64,000 bases of DNA from JBBPZA01 sp963797015. GTDB taxonomy: Bacteria; Actinomycetota; Thermoleophilia; Solirubrobacterales; Solirubrobacteraceae. The translations under genes were made by a program, and so were the position numbers. The notes under the pieces are model-generated. The model had not been told where the DNA came from. It worked only from the letters and a program-made list of their open reading frames with translations, and searched no databases. The DNA lies in assembly GCA_963797015.1 (NCBI GenBank), contig CAWCNV010000001.1:124001-188000 (forward strand), given 5' to 3'. Numbering within the stretch: position 1 is the first letter of the stretch; each line of letters opens with the position of its first letter. Below are positions 1 to 8,965 of this stretch, piece after piece.

Positions 1-24
1 ATACGCGGCACAGGCCCAGAGACG

Positions 25-978
25 ATGATCGCCCCATGCCTGGACCGAAATCGCCGCTCGAGCATCATCGTCGGCTTCGACGGCTCGGACGGCGCCTTCG
101 ACGCGGTCGCCCTCGGCCGCACGCTCGCCGACCTCACCGGCGACGACCTGCTGGTCGTCGCCGTGTCGGTCGCCGACATGTCGCTTCAGGCCGAGCTGGC
201 CGGAATGGACCTCGAGGCCGGGCTGCGGCGTGAGGCCGAGCAGGTGCTCGAAGTCGGCGCGAAAGCTATCGAGGGCTCCGACGCATGGGTCGACCAGGCC
301 CTCGTGGCCAGTTCGGCAGGGCTCGGCCTCCATGCACTGGCCGAGCGCGAGTCCGCGGAGCTGATCGTCGTCGGGGCGTCCCATCGACGGCATCCGGCCG
401 GGGTGCCGGGCTCGACCGCGATGCGGCTCCTGCACGGCGCTCCGTGCTCCGTCGCTGTCGCCCGTGGCTGGTCGCGCGCCACCGACACGCGCCCGGGACG
501 GATCGGCGTCGGCTTCGACGGGGGTGACGAAGCGAAGCTCGCGCTGTCCAGCGCAGCCGAGCTGACGCGGCGCAGCGGGGGATCGCTGCACGCGCTGGCC
601 GTGTTCGCCAAGCCGGCGCCCGCGAATCCGATGTTCGCGGTGACCACGCACGGCTACGGAGAGATAGTCGCCGCGATGCGCGACCAGCTAGGGCGCGAGC
701 TCGACGAGGCCGTCTCGTCGCTGGCCGGCGAGGTGGCTGTCCAGGCGGAGGTGGTGGAGGGCGACCCGGCCGACGTGCTGGTCGAGCGATCACGGACGCT
801 CGATGTGCTCTTCGTGGGCTCACGAGGCTACGGTCCCGTGCGGGCGGCGCTCGCGGGAAGCGTCTCGTCGCGCGTCGCCGCGGAGTCCGCGTGCTCGGTC
901 ATCGTCGTGCCGCGCGGCGTGAAGCGCGCCTTCCCGACGGGCGGAGCCATCGAGCCAGCGTCGCGGGCACGTTCCTGA
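25..978 (+). CDS. Tandem-domain universal stress protein
   Basis: A 317-residue cytosolic protein of two Usp (HUP-fold, ATP-binding type) domains. The first starts at the IIVGFDGSDG strand (about residue 14). The second starts at IGVGFDGGDE (about 161) and ends in the Usp nucleotide-binding signature GSRGYG...GSVSSRVA (about 270-290). The first domain has a weaker version (GASHRRH...GSTAMR), so ATP binding may be asymmetric. Tandem Usp proteins of about 290-320 aa are typical of actinobacteria and are often induced by hypoxia or stationary phase. The gene is followed after 19 nt by the PHP-phosphatase gene, suggesting co-transcription. An ATG at 25 gives a plausible N-terminus, but the window begins just upstream, so an earlier start cannot be excluded. 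Confidence 0.9.
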   Translation: MIAPCLDRNRRSSIIVGFDGSDGAFDAVALGRTLADLTGDDLLVVAVSVADMSLQAELAGMDLEAGLRREAEQVLEVGAKAIEGSDAWVDQALVASSAGLGLHALAERESAELIVVGASHRRHPAGVPGSTAMRLLHGAPCSVAVARGWSRATDTRPGRIGVGFDGGDEAKLALSSAAELTRRSGGSLHALAVFAKPAPANPMFAVTTHGYGEIVAAMRDQLGRELDEAVSSLAGEVAVQAEVVEGDPADVLVERSRTLDVLFVGSRGYGPVRAALAGSVSSRVAAESACSVIVVPRGVKRAFPTGGAIEPASRARS

Positions 979-997
979 GCGCGATCGCAGGCGAGCG

Positions 998-1732
998 GTG
1001 ATCGACCTGCACTGCCACATCCTGCCGGGGCTCGACGACGGCGCGCGCGACCTGGATGACGCGATCGCCATGGCGGGCCAGGCGCAGGCCGACGGCATCC
1101 GGTTGGTCTGCGCGACTCCGCATATCCGTCACGACCACGACGTGTTGATCGGAGAGCTGAGCGAGCGGGTGGCTGAGCTTCGGGCCGCGATCAACCAGGC
1201 CGGGATCGGCGTCGGCGTGGCGCCCGGCGGGGAGGTTGCCGAGACGATCGTCGACGCGCTGGACGACGAGGACCTCGAACTGGTTTCGCTCGGCGGCGGG
1301 CGGCGATGGATCCTCCTGGAGCCCGCGGCCGGCCCGCTTGGCGGCTCGCTCGGGGCCGCGGCGGCAAGGCTCGCGCAGCGGGGGTACCGGAGCCTGATCG
1401 CCCACCCCGAGCGCCACGTGAGCGCCGACCTGCCCGAGCGCTTGGCCGAGCTCGTCGAGCAGGGATCCCTCGTGCAGGCGACGGCGCAGCACGTGCTGGA
1501 TCGCGGCAGCGGCGAGGGCCTGGTCGAGCTCGCCCGCCGTGGCCTCATACACGTGCTGGGCAGCGACGCCCACTCCTCGCGCGCCGGGCGGCCGGTGGCG
1601 CTCGCGGCCGCGCTCGAGCGGCTGGCCGCCATCGATCCGGTGGCGACGCACCTCGAGTGGGTTTCCTTCGAGGCGCCTCGCGCGATCGTCGCCGGAGAGG
1701 AGCTCGAGCCGCCCTTCGCGCCCGAGCGGTAG
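998..1732 (+). CDS. CpsB/YwqE-type PHP-domain phosphatase
   Basis: A 244-residue PHP-superfamily metal-dependent phosphatase, closest to the CpsB/CapC/YwqE manganese-dependent protein-tyrosine phosphatases that act on bacterial tyrosine kinases in polysaccharide synthesis. The N-terminus carries the metal-binding IDLHCHILPGLDDGA motif (residues 2-16), followed by ATPHI, a central LIAHPERH (about 131-138) and the C-terminal GSDAHS (about 187-192). These are the expected PHP ligands. The start is a GTG at 998, immediately before the first beta strand. No cognate tyrosine kinase or capsule locus is nearby, so its substrate is unknown; linkage to Usp and PfkB genes suggests a regulatory or metabolic phosphatase role. 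It ends 2 nt before the convergent PfkB gene. Confidence 0.85.
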   Translation: MIDLHCHILPGLDDGARDLDDAIAMAGQAQADGIRLVCATPHIRHDHDVLIGELSERVAELRAAINQAGIGVGVAPGGEVAETIVDALDDEDLELVSLGGGRRWILLEPAAGPLGGSLGAAAARLAQRGYRSLIAHPERHVSADLPERLAELVEQGSLVQATAQHVLDRGSGEGLVELARRGLIHVLGSDAHSSRAGRPVALAAALERLAAIDPVATHLEWVSFEAPRAIVAGEELEPPFAPER

Positions 1733-1734
1733 GC

Positions 1735-2679
1735 CTAGAGCCGGCGCAGCTCGACCTGCGTCGCCATCTCCTCGATCACCTCGCGCGCGCCCGTGCCGAG
1801 ACCGTGGCGCAGGAAGTTCACCGCCCCGGCGGCCGCCGCGAGGCGCAAGGCGTCGGGCCACGCCAGCCCTCGCGCCAGGGCGGCCGCCAGCGCTCCAACC
1901 ATCGAGTCCCCGCAGCCCTCGCGTGCGCCGCGGTCGAAGCGTGGGGGCCGGAGCTCGAGCTCGCCGGCGTCATCGAGTACGAAGGCGGGTCGCTCGCCGC
2001 GCGAGACGATCACCGCGCCGGCGCCCGCGTCACGCAAACGGCCCGCAGCGGTGCGGAGCTGAGCCGGCGTCTCGACCGGCCCGTAGACGTACTCGGCGAG
2101 CTCCCAGTCGTTGACCTTGACCACGTCGGGCCGGCCGGCCAGCGCGCTGTCGAGCCGCGGCGTGGAAAGGTCCACGACGACCGGCGTTCCGTTCTGACGC
2201 ACGTCGGCGACGAGGTCGCCGTACACGGCCAGTGGGAGCGCGTCTGCGGGCAGCGGATTGCAGACGACCAGCACGCGTCCGGACAGGGCGGTCGTCGTGG
2301 CCGTCGAGAACAGGTCATCGAGCTCGTGGCGAGACGGCGGCGTGCTCCAGGCCTGGGCTACGACGTGCCGTTCGCCGCTGCGCCGGTCGATCACGTACGA
2401 GCCGCTCCATGTGCCGGTCTCGATCAGCCGACGCTCGCCGGGCAGCTCGTCGAGGAGCGGCGCGAGCGTGCGGCCGGTCTCGCCGCCGATGAAGCCGCAC
2501 AGAACCGGGAGCGCTCCCAGCTCGCCGGCCATGCGGGCCACCCACACACCCTGGCCGGCGGGATGGAGGTGGATCTCGTCCGCCTGCCCGCCGGCGCGAT
2601 GCTCGACGGTGATGCCCAATAGCGGGTGAGGACCGAAGACCGCAACGCGAGGATCTTTCTGCTCGGCGACGGGGCGCAT
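1735..2679 (-). CDS. PfkB-family carbohydrate kinase
   Basis: A 314-residue ribokinase/PfkB-superfamily sugar kinase. It has the N-terminal substrate loop HPAGQGVWVARMAG (about 39-52), corresponding to the GG(K)G-N motif of 1-phosphofructokinase-like enzymes but with Q and W replacing usual residues. The C-terminal ATP/anion-hole signature GCGDSMVGALAAAL (about 252-265) contains the catalytic Asp. It is clearly paralogous to the kinase at 6057-7052, which shares the altered AGGQG.WVARMAG loop, so both likely use the same unusual substrate class. PfkB (Rv2029c) is a known member of the mycobacterial DosR dormancy regulon. The gene is divergent from a Usp gene, with a candidate shared operator between them. 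The phosphorylated sugar is not deducible. Confidence 0.85.
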   Translation of the reverse strand: MRPVAEQKDPRVAVFGPHPLLGITVEHRAGGQADEIHLHPAGQGVWVARMAGELGALPVLCGFIGGETGRTLAPLLDELPGERRLIETGTWSGSYVIDRRSGERHVVAQAWSTPPSRHELDDLFSTATTTALSGRVLVVCNPLPADALPLAVYGDLVADVRQNGTPVVVDLSTPRLDSALAGRPDVVKVNDWELAEYVYGPVETPAQLRTAAGRLRDAGAGAVIVSRGERPAFVLDDAGELELRPPRFDRGAREGCGDSMVGALAAALARGLAWPDALRLAAAAGAVNFLRHGLGTGAREVIEEMATQVELRRL

Positions 2680-2719
2680 GGCGTTCAGGGTCTCGCATCC
2701 GTCGGGCGCGCGCTGTGCG

Positions 2720-2733
2720 GGGGAACCACCGGA
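2720..2733. promoter_or_regulatory. Candidate shared operator, site A
   Basis: The sequence GGGGAACCACCGGA lies in the divergent intergenic region between the PfkB gene (start 2679) and the Usp gene (start 2781). It matches, with one substitution and one extra C, the elements at 12533 and 20643. It sits in a GC-rich inverted repeat (GCGGGGG ... CCCCCGC, about 2717-2741). It lies about 48 bp upstream of the Usp start and 41 bp upstream of the PfkB start. That it is a transcription-factor site is inference from recurrence and position. Confidence 0.4.
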
Positions 2734-2780
2734 GCCCCCCGCCGCACTGGGGGTCTGATCGCTCGACTACGCTCGGGCGC

Positions 2781-3302
2781 GTGACGGACCCAGGCCCGCT
2801 GCTGCTGTGCTTCGACGGCTCCGCCGGCGCCGAGCACGCGATCGAGGTCGCCGCGGTGCTGGCGCCCGGACGTGCGGCGATCGTGCTGACCGTCTGGCAG
2901 CCGGTGGCCGAGTTCAGCCCCGGCAATCCGCTGGGCGCGTACCTCGACGCCATAACCCCCGCTGCGGCTGAGCTCGACGAAATCGCTGCGCACCACGCGC
3001 GTGAGCAGGCTGAGCGCGGCGCCGCCCTGGCGCGCCGGGCCGGGCTGGAGGCAGAGCCGCTCGCCGAGCGCGGCGAGCGCATCGCGACACGGATCGTCGA
3101 GATCGCCCAGGCCCGCGACGTCGGTGCCGTGGTCGTCGGGTCGCACGGGCACTCGGCGCTGGGCGCCCAGCTCCTGGGCAGCGTCGCGAGCGCGCTGACC
3201 CACGAGTGCCCGCGGCCCGTGGTCGTCGTCCCCGACCGGCAACCCGGCGTTGACAAGGCTTCTCAAGCCGGGGCGACCGCGGCCCGGCGCCGCAGCAGGT
3301 AG
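2781..3302 (+). CDS. Universal stress protein, single domain
   Basis: A single Usp domain of about 173 residues. The frame is open further upstream, but the first Usp beta strand (LLLCFDGSAG) follows directly after a GTG at 2781, and upstream codons fall in the GC-rich hairpin, so 2781 is the better start. The C-terminal signature GSHGHSALGAQLLGSVASAL, followed by CPRPVVVVP, is the canonical ATP-binding Usp motif. The last about 20 residues (Arg-rich) overlap the end of the convergent P-type ATPase gene by 40 nt. The gene is divergent from a PfkB kinase, a pairing also seen in mycobacterial dormancy loci. Confidence 0.85.
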   Translation: MTDPGPLLLCFDGSAGAEHAIEVAAVLAPGRAAIVLTVWQPVAEFSPGNPLGAYLDAITPAAAELDEIAAHHAREQAERGAALARRAGLEAEPLAERGERIATRIVEIAQARDVGAVVVGSHGHSALGAQLLGSVASALTHECPRPVVVVPDRQPGVDKASQAGATAARRRSR

Positions 3303-6043
3303 CGCCGCAGCTCGTCCGCGCCCCAGACGATGAAGGGGAACGGGAGCACGAACAGCAGCGCGTCCGGACTGAGGGCGGCGGTGCCGAGGACGGACTGGAC
3401 GGGTGGCAGGTAGATGATCATGGCCGCCAGGACGAGCTCGAACGCGATGCCCCAAAGGAGCAGCGGATTGCTGAACACGCCGACCGATCGCAGTGAGGCG
3501 TGCTCCGTACGGGCGGCAAAGGCGGTCCCGATCTGTCCGGCGACCATCCCGAGGAAGGTCATCGTGGTCGCCTCCTGATAGGCGTGGTGAAGGGGATGGC
3601 CTGAGCCGGTCGGGTCGCCGAGATCCCACCCCGCCTGGAGCAGGACGTAGAAGAAGCCGGCCATCGCGAGGGTGGCGCAGATCGCGCCGAGGAAGAGCCA
3701 GGCTCGAAGGAGCATCGGCGGCTGGATCACGCCCTCCGACCGCGGGCGCGGCGGCCGGCGCATCAGCCCGGGCTCGGCCGGCTCGCGCCCAAGGGCAAGG
3801 GCAGGAAGCGTCTCCGTGCCCACGTCGAACGCGAGCAGCTGGAGGACCGTCAGCGGCAGTGGAATCGCTCCGCCCGCCAGCGCGAACACGAGGAACGGGG
3901 TCACTTCGGGTGTGGTGTGGGCGAAGATGTAGAGGATGAACTTGCGGATGTTGTCGTAGACACGGCGACCCGCTTGCACCGCGGCGACGATGGTGGCGAA
4001 GTTGTCGTCGGTCAACACCATCGTCGAGGCTTCGCGCGCGACGTCGGTGCCCGATTCGCCCATGGCGATGCCGATGTCGGCACGGCGCAGCGCGGGGGCG
4101 TCGTTGACCCCGTCCCCGGTCATCGCCACGACGTTCTTCTCGGCTCGGAGGGCGTCGGCGATCCGCAGCTTGGCCTCGGGGGATGTGCGGGCGAAGATCA
4201 GCTCGCGTCCTTCGCGCAGGAGCGTGTCGAGGTCGGGCTCGCTCATGGCGGCGAGCTGCTCGCCCGTGACCACCGTCGGCTGTGCGCCGGAGATACCGAC
4301 CTGTTGGGCGACTGCGGCGGCGGTCAGGCCGTGGTCGCCGGTGACGACGATGATCCGGATGCCCGCCGCGTGGCATTGGGCGACCGCGTCAGCCACCTCG
4401 GGCCGGGGTGGGTCGAGCATGGCGACCAAACCGAGGAAGCAGAGCTCGCGCTCAGCCTCTCCGCGCTTCTCGGGTACGTCGGTGGACTCCAGTGGACGCT
4501 GACCAACTCCAAGGACGCGGAGTCCCCGGGCGGCGTAGTCAGCCACCACGCGTGTGATCTCGGCGCGGCGGTCCTCGCTCAACGGCACTTGACCCGAGCT
4601 CGAGGCCACCGCCGCGCAGCGGGGCAGCAGCGCCTCGGGAGCGCCCTTGGCATCGATCCACAGGTCGTCGTCGCGCTCGTCCACGGTCGACATCAGCTTC
4701 AGCACGGGATCGAAGTGAAACTGGCGCCGCCGTCGGCGCGCGCGGGCCTCAGCGCTGACATCGGCTCCGAGGCTCTGAGCGGCGATGAGCATCGCGACCT
4801 CGGTCGGGTCACCGGTCGTGGTCCCGTCGGCCGCGATCTCGGCGTTGTTGCACGCGGCCATCGCCAGCGCCAGCGCCGCGACCTCCGCCGGGCGCTCGAC
4901 GTCTCCGTCCGCTCCTCGCGGCGTCCCGCTCGCGGGCAGGTCCAGGACTGCGTCGGGTGTCCAGACCGTGGTCACGTGCATGCGGTTCTGGGTGAGCGTC
5001 CCGGTCTTGTCGGTGCAGATGACGCTGGTCGAGCCCAACGTCTCGACGGCGCTGAGGCGCTTGACCACGGCTCCCTGGCGCACGAGCCCGCGAACGCCCA
5101 CGGCCAGGGCGAGCGTGATCACCGGGAGCAAGCCCTCGGGCACGTTGCCCACCAGCAGCCCTACCGCGAAGACGACTCCGTTCGCGAGCGAGAGCCCGGC
5201 GGCGAGCGTGGCGAGCGGGATGAAGGCGATTCCGGTTACAACGGCGATCAACGCGATCAGCCACGCGACCCGGCGGACCTGGTGCTCCAGCGGGCTCTCC
5301 TCCTGCTCGACCCGCTCGGACAGGGCGGCGATACGGCCCAGCTCGGTGTGCATGCCGGTCGCGAAGACGAGCGCCCGCGCTTCGCCCTCCGTGCAGGTGG
5401 TCCCGCTGAAGACGAGGTCGCGCGCCTGGAGCAGCGGCACGCTGCTGTCGAGGATCTCCGCTGAGCGGAACGCGGGCATCGACTCGCCCGTCAACGTCGA
5501 GAGGTCGACCTCGACCGCGCCGTCGAGTAGCCGTGCGTCGGCGGATACGCGATCGCCCTCCTCGACGAGCATCACGTCGCCGGGTACGACGTGCGCCGCA
5601 TCGACGACCTGCCGCTCGCCGTCGCGCAGGACCTTCGCCTGAGGCGGCAGGTACTGCGCAAGGGCCTCGACCGCGCGCTCTGCCTGGACCTCCTGGACGA
5701 AGGCGAACAGCGCGTTGATGAGGATCACCACGACGATGGCGATCGCGACCGGCGTGATTCCGACCAGCGCGGCGAGACCGGCGGCGGCCCACAGGAGCAG
5801 GGCCAGCGGATGTGTCAACTGGCGCGCCAGCTCTCGCGGCCAGCGCCGTCCGCCGCGGCGATGCAACTGGTTGGGCCCGAACTGGACAAGGCGCCGCCCG
5901 GCCTCGCGGCCGGACAGGCCGCCGCGGGCGCTGCGCAGATCCCGCAGCAGCAGCTCGACGCGCTCGGTCGGATCGACGGCGAGGTTCTGTCCGTCCGGCG
6001 GCGAGTCGTGGTTGGCCTTCCGTTCGCCGACGACGTCGCGCAT
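3263..6043 (-). CDS. P2-type cation-transporting ATPase
   Basis: A 926-residue P-type ATPase pump of the inner membrane. Order: cation-ATPase N domain (GPNQL about 56-60), TM1-2, actuator domain with TGES (about 185-188), M4 with VPEGLLPVITLALAVG, phosphorylation motif DKTGTLT (Asp about 345), nucleotide-binding KGAPE, hinge GDGVNDAPAL (about 640) and a six-helix C-terminal bundle with DVGTETLPALALG. The NVPEGLL and DxGTExxPA sequences resemble P2C (Na,K/H,K-like) ATPases more than SERCA, but the ion is not established. The ATG at 6043 is chosen because it lies just before the N-domain; an open frame upstream runs into the preceding gene. The PfkB gene ends 13 nt upstream, so IMPase-PfkB-ATPase probably form one operon. 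Confidence 0.9.
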   Translation of the reverse strand: MRDVVGERKANHDSPPDGQNLAVDPTERVELLLRDLRSARGGLSGREAGRRLVQFGPNQLHRRGGRRWPRELARQLTHPLALLLWAAAGLAALVGITPVAIAIVVVILINALFAFVQEVQAERAVEALAQYLPPQAKVLRDGERQVVDAAHVVPGDVMLVEEGDRVSADARLLDGAVEVDLSTLTGESMPAFRSAEILDSSVPLLQARDLVFSGTTCTEGEARALVFATGMHTELGRIAALSERVEQEESPLEHQVRRVAWLIALIAVVTGIAFIPLATLAAGLSLANGVVFAVGLLVGNVPEGLLPVITLALAVGVRGLVRQGAVVKRLSAVETLGSTSVICTDKTGTLTQNRMHVTTVWTPDAVLDLPASGTPRGADGDVERPAEVAALALAMAACNNAEIAADGTTTGDPTEVAMLIAAQSLGADVSAEARARRRRRQFHFDPVLKLMSTVDERDDDLWIDAKGAPEALLPRCAAVASSSGQVPLSEDRRAEITRVVADYAARGLRVLGVGQRPLESTDVPEKRGEAERELCFLGLVAMLDPPRPEVADAVAQCHAAGIRIIVVTGDHGLTAAAVAQQVGISGAQPTVVTGEQLAAMSEPDLDTLLREGRELIFARTSPEAKLRIADALRAEKNVVAMTGDGVNDAPALRRADIGIAMGESGTDVAREASTMVLTDDNFATIVAAVQAGRRVYDNIRKFILYIFAHTTPEVTPFLVFALAGGAIPLPLTVLQLLAFDVGTETLPALALGREPAEPGLMRRPPRPRSEGVIQPPMLLRAWLFLGAICATLAMAGFFYVLLQAGWDLGDPTGSGHPLHHAYQEATTMTFLGMVAGQIGTAFAARTEHASLRSVGVFSNPLLLWGIAFELVLAAMIIYLPPVQSVLGTAALSPDALLFVLPFPFIVWGADELRRYLLRRRAAVAPA

Positions 6044-6056
6044 CTTGGTCCCGGGC

Positions 6057-7052
6057 TCAGCCGGCTGCCGGCCGGCGCCGCCGCCGACGGACGCGCTCCA
6101 CGGTGACGTGCCGGCGGAGGACCTCGATCTCCTCGCGTGTTCCCGTTCCCAGGCCGCGCCGAGTGGCGTTGAGCGCGCCGGCGGCGACGGCGAGACGAAG
6201 CGCGTCGATCTGCGACATGCCGCTCGCCAAACCAACCGCGAGGGCTGCGGACATCGAGTCGCCGGACCCCCATGCGTCCAGGGGCTCGAAGCGGGGGCCG
6301 CGCAGCTCGAAGACTTCGCCACGGTCTTGATCTCCGGGGTGCACGATGGCCGGCTCAGCCGCCCGGGACACCAGGACCTGCCGGGCCCCCGCCTCGTGGA
6401 GCCGCTCCGCTCCCATGATGAGCTCATCGCGGGTGTCGCTTGCGGCATAGCCGTCGGCGACTAGCTCTTCGTGGCTGATCTTGAGTACGTCGAGGCCCCC
6501 GCGGAGAGCAGCGGTGAGTGCCGGGCCGCAGAGATCGGCGACCACAGTGCGCCCGTTGGCGCGCAGGTCGGCGGCGAGGCGGCGATAGACGTCCGCGTCG
6601 ATGAGTCCTGTCGGCTGTGGCCCGGTGAGGACGGTGACGTCGGCGTCCAGCCCGGCCGTCAAGGCGATGCCGTACAGGGCATCGACCGCATGGCGATCGA
6701 GCGGTCGGCTGTCCGCGGCGGCGACCTCTACGCGGCTCCCACTACGGCGATCGTAGATGTAGACCCCGTTGGACGAGCTGCCGTCGACGCTGTGGACGGA
6801 AACCGCTTCGGCCTCGATGACGGGTCGGAGGACGCGTCCGGCCTCGCCGCCCAAGTCGCAGCAGAGCGTGACCTCAGCCCCGAGCAGCCCCGCCATCCGC
6901 GCGACCCAGAAGCCCTGCCCGCCGGCGTGAAGGTGGATCTCGGGTTGATCCGCACCCGCCTCGGCCGTGACGGTGAGCACCGGCGAGGGGGCCAGGACCG
7001 CGATGCTTCCGCGGCTCGTCCCGGTCCGCGAGCGATTGCGGTCAGCCGGCAT
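6057..7052 (-). CDS. PfkB-family carbohydrate kinase (second copy)
   Basis: A PfkB-superfamily kinase of about 331 residues, paralogous to the product of 1735-2679. Diagnostic features are the N-terminal HAGGQGFWVARMAG substrate loop and the C-terminal GSGDSMSAALAVGL signature holding the catalytic Asp. The ATG at 7052 is preferred; it overlaps the end of the IMPase gene by 11 nt, indicating coupling, while the longer open frame has an Arg/Pro-rich, non-family N-terminus. Its neighbours are an inositol-phosphatase-family gene upstream and a P2 ATPase downstream, all on the same strand. Substrate is unknown; 1-phosphofructokinase/tagatose-6-phosphate kinase-like activity is the nearest family assignment. 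Confidence 0.85.
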   Translation of the reverse strand: MPADRNRSRTGTSRGSIAVLAPSPVLTVTAEAGADQPEIHLHAGGQGFWVARMAGLLGAEVTLCCDLGGEAGRVLRPVIEAEAVSVHSVDGSSSNGVYIYDRRSGSRVEVAAADSRPLDRHAVDALYGIALTAGLDADVTVLTGPQPTGLIDADVYRRLAADLRANGRTVVADLCGPALTAALRGGLDVLKISHEELVADGYAASDTRDELIMGAERLHEAGARQVLVSRAAEPAIVHPGDQDRGEVFELRGPRFEPLDAWGSGDSMSAALAVGLASGMSQIDALRLAVAAGALNATRRGLGTGTREEIEVLRRHVTVERVRRRRRRPAAG

Positions 7053-7869
7053 CGGCAACCACCTCGCAGAGCCTCTCGGACAGGCCCGGTACGGATGCGA
7101 TGGTGAATCGCGAGCGGGTGCTGTGGGTTGTGCCATCGACGTCGCGTACGAGCCCTCCGGCCTCGCGCACGAGCAGGACTCCCGCGCTGACGTCCCACGG
7201 CAGGTTGGAGAGCATCACGCTCGCGTTCAGATGGCCCGCAGCCAGCCAAGCCAGGTCCATGGCCGCCGAGCCGTGAACTCGGATCCGCAGGGCGTCGACC
7301 GCCAGGCGCTTGATCAGCGCCAGATGTATGCGGTTCTCATTAGCCGCCTCCGCGCCGACGGCGAAATCCGCCAGCCCGACCATCGCGTCGTGGAGCTCGT
7401 TTACGTCTGCGACGTGAAGCCGCTCACCGTTGAGGTAGGCGCCACCGCCCTCCCGGGCGATGTAGCGCTGGCCGAGAAGCGGAAGATCGACGATCCCGAA
7501 CACGGGCTGTCCGGCGCTGAGCAGAGCCAGCGAGACGCAGCACAACGGGCTGCCCTTGATGAAGTTCAGAGTGCCGTCGATCGGATCGAGCGTCCACAGC
7601 GTGTCCGCGTGGATGTCGCCGCCCTCCTCCTCGCCCAGAAACGGAATCTCCGGCGTCGCCTTCGCCAAGGTCCGCTTGATCACCCGCTCGATCGAGAGGT
7701 CGACGCTGGTGGCGTAATCGCGATCGCCCTTCGGAATCAGGGACCCGACGTGCGCCTGTCCCTGACGTAGGAGTCGAGATCCGTGGTCGACCGCCTGCTC
7801 AGCTGCAAGCAGTACGGCCGCGGACGCCAGCCTTGGCTGCGGCGAGGCTCCCGTGTCCTGAGCGATCAT
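7042..7869 (-). CDS. Inositol monophosphatase-family protein
   Basis: A 275-residue Mg2+-dependent phosphatase of the IMPase/FBPase/CysQ superfamily. Metal-binding motifs are present in order: GEEEGG (about 99-104), DPIDGTLNF (about 115-123) and the C-terminal WDVSAGVLLVREAGG (about 220-234). The family hydrolyses inositol-1-phosphate, 3'-phosphoadenosine 5'-phosphate or sugar bisphosphates. The sequence alone does not separate these, although pairing with a sugar kinase would suit a sugar-phosphate substrate. It is the first gene of the likely IMPase-PfkB-P2 ATPase operon. The ATG at 7869 gives a short leader before the domain and is plausible. Confidence 0.85.
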   Translation of the reverse strand: MIAQDTGASPQPRLASAAVLLAAEQAVDHGSRLLRQGQAHVGSLIPKGDRDYATSVDLSIERVIKRTLAKATPEIPFLGEEEGGDIHADTLWTLDPIDGTLNFIKGSPLCCVSLALLSAGQPVFGIVDLPLLGQRYIAREGGGAYLNGERLHVADVNELHDAMVGLADFAVGAEAANENRIHLALIKRLAVDALRIRVHGSAAMDLAWLAAGHLNASVMLSNLPWDVSAGVLLVREAGGLVRDVDGTTHSTRSRFTIASVPGLSERLCEVVADAG

Positions 7870-7914
7870 GAGCGCGTCACGGGCGTGATCCCGGTAGGCA
7901 CGATGCGGCTGATT

Positions 7915-8076
7915 TCAGCCAGCGTCGACGACTCCGACCTCGTTCGCGGTCTGAGCGCCCAAGGCCGGGACGCCGCGCGGCACGACGATCAGCGCGCAGG
8001 GAGCATCCAGCGCGAGTGTCGCCGCATCGCGCGCGTGCTCGGCGCCGTCGTAGCCGACGATGATGTGGCGGTACAT
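7915..8076 (-). pseudogene. Internally deleted universal stress protein remnant (53 aa)
   Basis: A 53-codon frame with a good ribosome-binding site (GGAAGGA about 8 nt before the ATG at 8076). It encodes MYRHIIVGYDGAEHARDAA, a perfect first Usp strand and helix, joined directly to LDAPCALIVVPRGV, the last Usp strand. The roughly 100 intervening residues, including the GxxG...GS ATP signature, are missing. The reading frame across the joint is intact, so this looks like an in-frame internal deletion rather than decay by stop codons. It may still be translated, but it cannot form a Usp fold as known. It lies upstream of, and on the same strand as, the IMPase gene (46 nt). Confidence 0.6.
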
Positions 8077-8323
8077 GAGGTGTTCCTTCCGGCAGTCGCC
8101 AGGGCGACCCGAAGGACCGCCGACCAGATCCTGTCAGCCCGGAGCCCGGCCGAACATCGGGGCGGCGCGCGGGCGCGAGGCAGTACGAACTACGGGCCGC
8201 CGTCAGCCCCCAACAGTGCCGACGGGCAACTCGTTGGCGTGATCGAGTTGGCGAGCGAGCAGCCCGCCTCGAGGTCTGCAAGCAGGACGGTCTTCTTCGG
8301 AGAGCCACCGCATGGCGCGGAGT

Positions 8324-8965
8324 TCAGCCGGCGCGATTGCCGGCTGCGGACGAGACGTGGTCGCGCGTATGGAACGTGGGGTGTGCCTCGATCTCTCCTG
8401 TCGCGAGGCGATGCAGGAGCTGGCGCAGTTGGCTGCCCAGTCCGCGGATGGGGAGCGTGGCTTCGACCTCGATCGTCCCCTGCTCGCGATCGATGACGCG
8501 AACGGGCGCCAGCCCGCGTAGGAGGTCGAGCATTTCGGTGTTCTGGGCGAGCATGAGCGCGGTGAAGCGGCCGATGCCCTCTTCGCGAGCCCGGTCGGCG
8601 AGCAGTTCCAGCAGCGCCGTGCCGACCCCGCGGCCCTGCCAGTCGTCGATGACGGTGACCGCGGCCTCGGCGGCGTCGGAGGCATCGGACCGGACGTAGC
8701 GGGCGACGCCCACGCCGTTGCCGTGTGCGTCGAGCGCGAGGAGCGCTTCGTGGTCGTGGTGGTTCACCTCGGTGAGGTAGGCCAGGGCGCTCTTGTTCAG
8801 CCTGGGCGTCGGGGTCAGGAAGCGGCGGTATCGAGACTCCGCGGACAGGCGCTCGAAACCGGCGCTGAGCACCGCCTTGTCATCGGGGCGGATCTCGCGC
8901 ACCGTGATCGTCGACCCGTCGCGCAGCGTGACCGAGGTCGCGTCCACCGGCGGTTCAGCCGGCAT
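8324..8965 (-). CDS. GNAT-family N-acetyltransferase
   Basis: A 213-residue GNAT protein. It starts TVREIRPDDKAVL..GFERLSAESRYRRF, typical of the actinobacterial acetyltransferases related to the mycobacterial Pat catalytic domain. It carries the acetyl-CoA pyrophosphate loop DDWQGRGVGTALLELL (about 113-128, the Q/RxxGxG/A motif). The C-terminal about 50 residues have no recognised motif. No cyclic-nucleotide domain is fused, unlike mycobacterial Pat. Lysine acetylation of metabolic enzymes is a possible role but the substrate is unknown. The ATG at 8965 overlaps a 32-codon upstream frame. Confidence 0.8.
   Translation of the reverse strand: MPAEPPVDATSVTLRDGSTITVREIRPDDKAVLSAGFERLSAESRYRRFLTPTPRLNKSALAYLTEVNHHDHEALLALDAHGNGVGVARYVRSDASDAAEAAVTVIDDWQGRGVGTALLELLADRAREEGIGRFTALMLAQNTEMLDLLRGLAPVRVIDREQGTIEVEATLPIRGLGSQLRQLLHRLATGEIEAHPTFHTRDHVSSAAGNRAG

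Noticed and set aside
2715..2780. Upstream start for the second Usp gene
   Set aside because: It covers the intergenic hairpin and candidate operator; the Usp domain starts right after GTG 2781.
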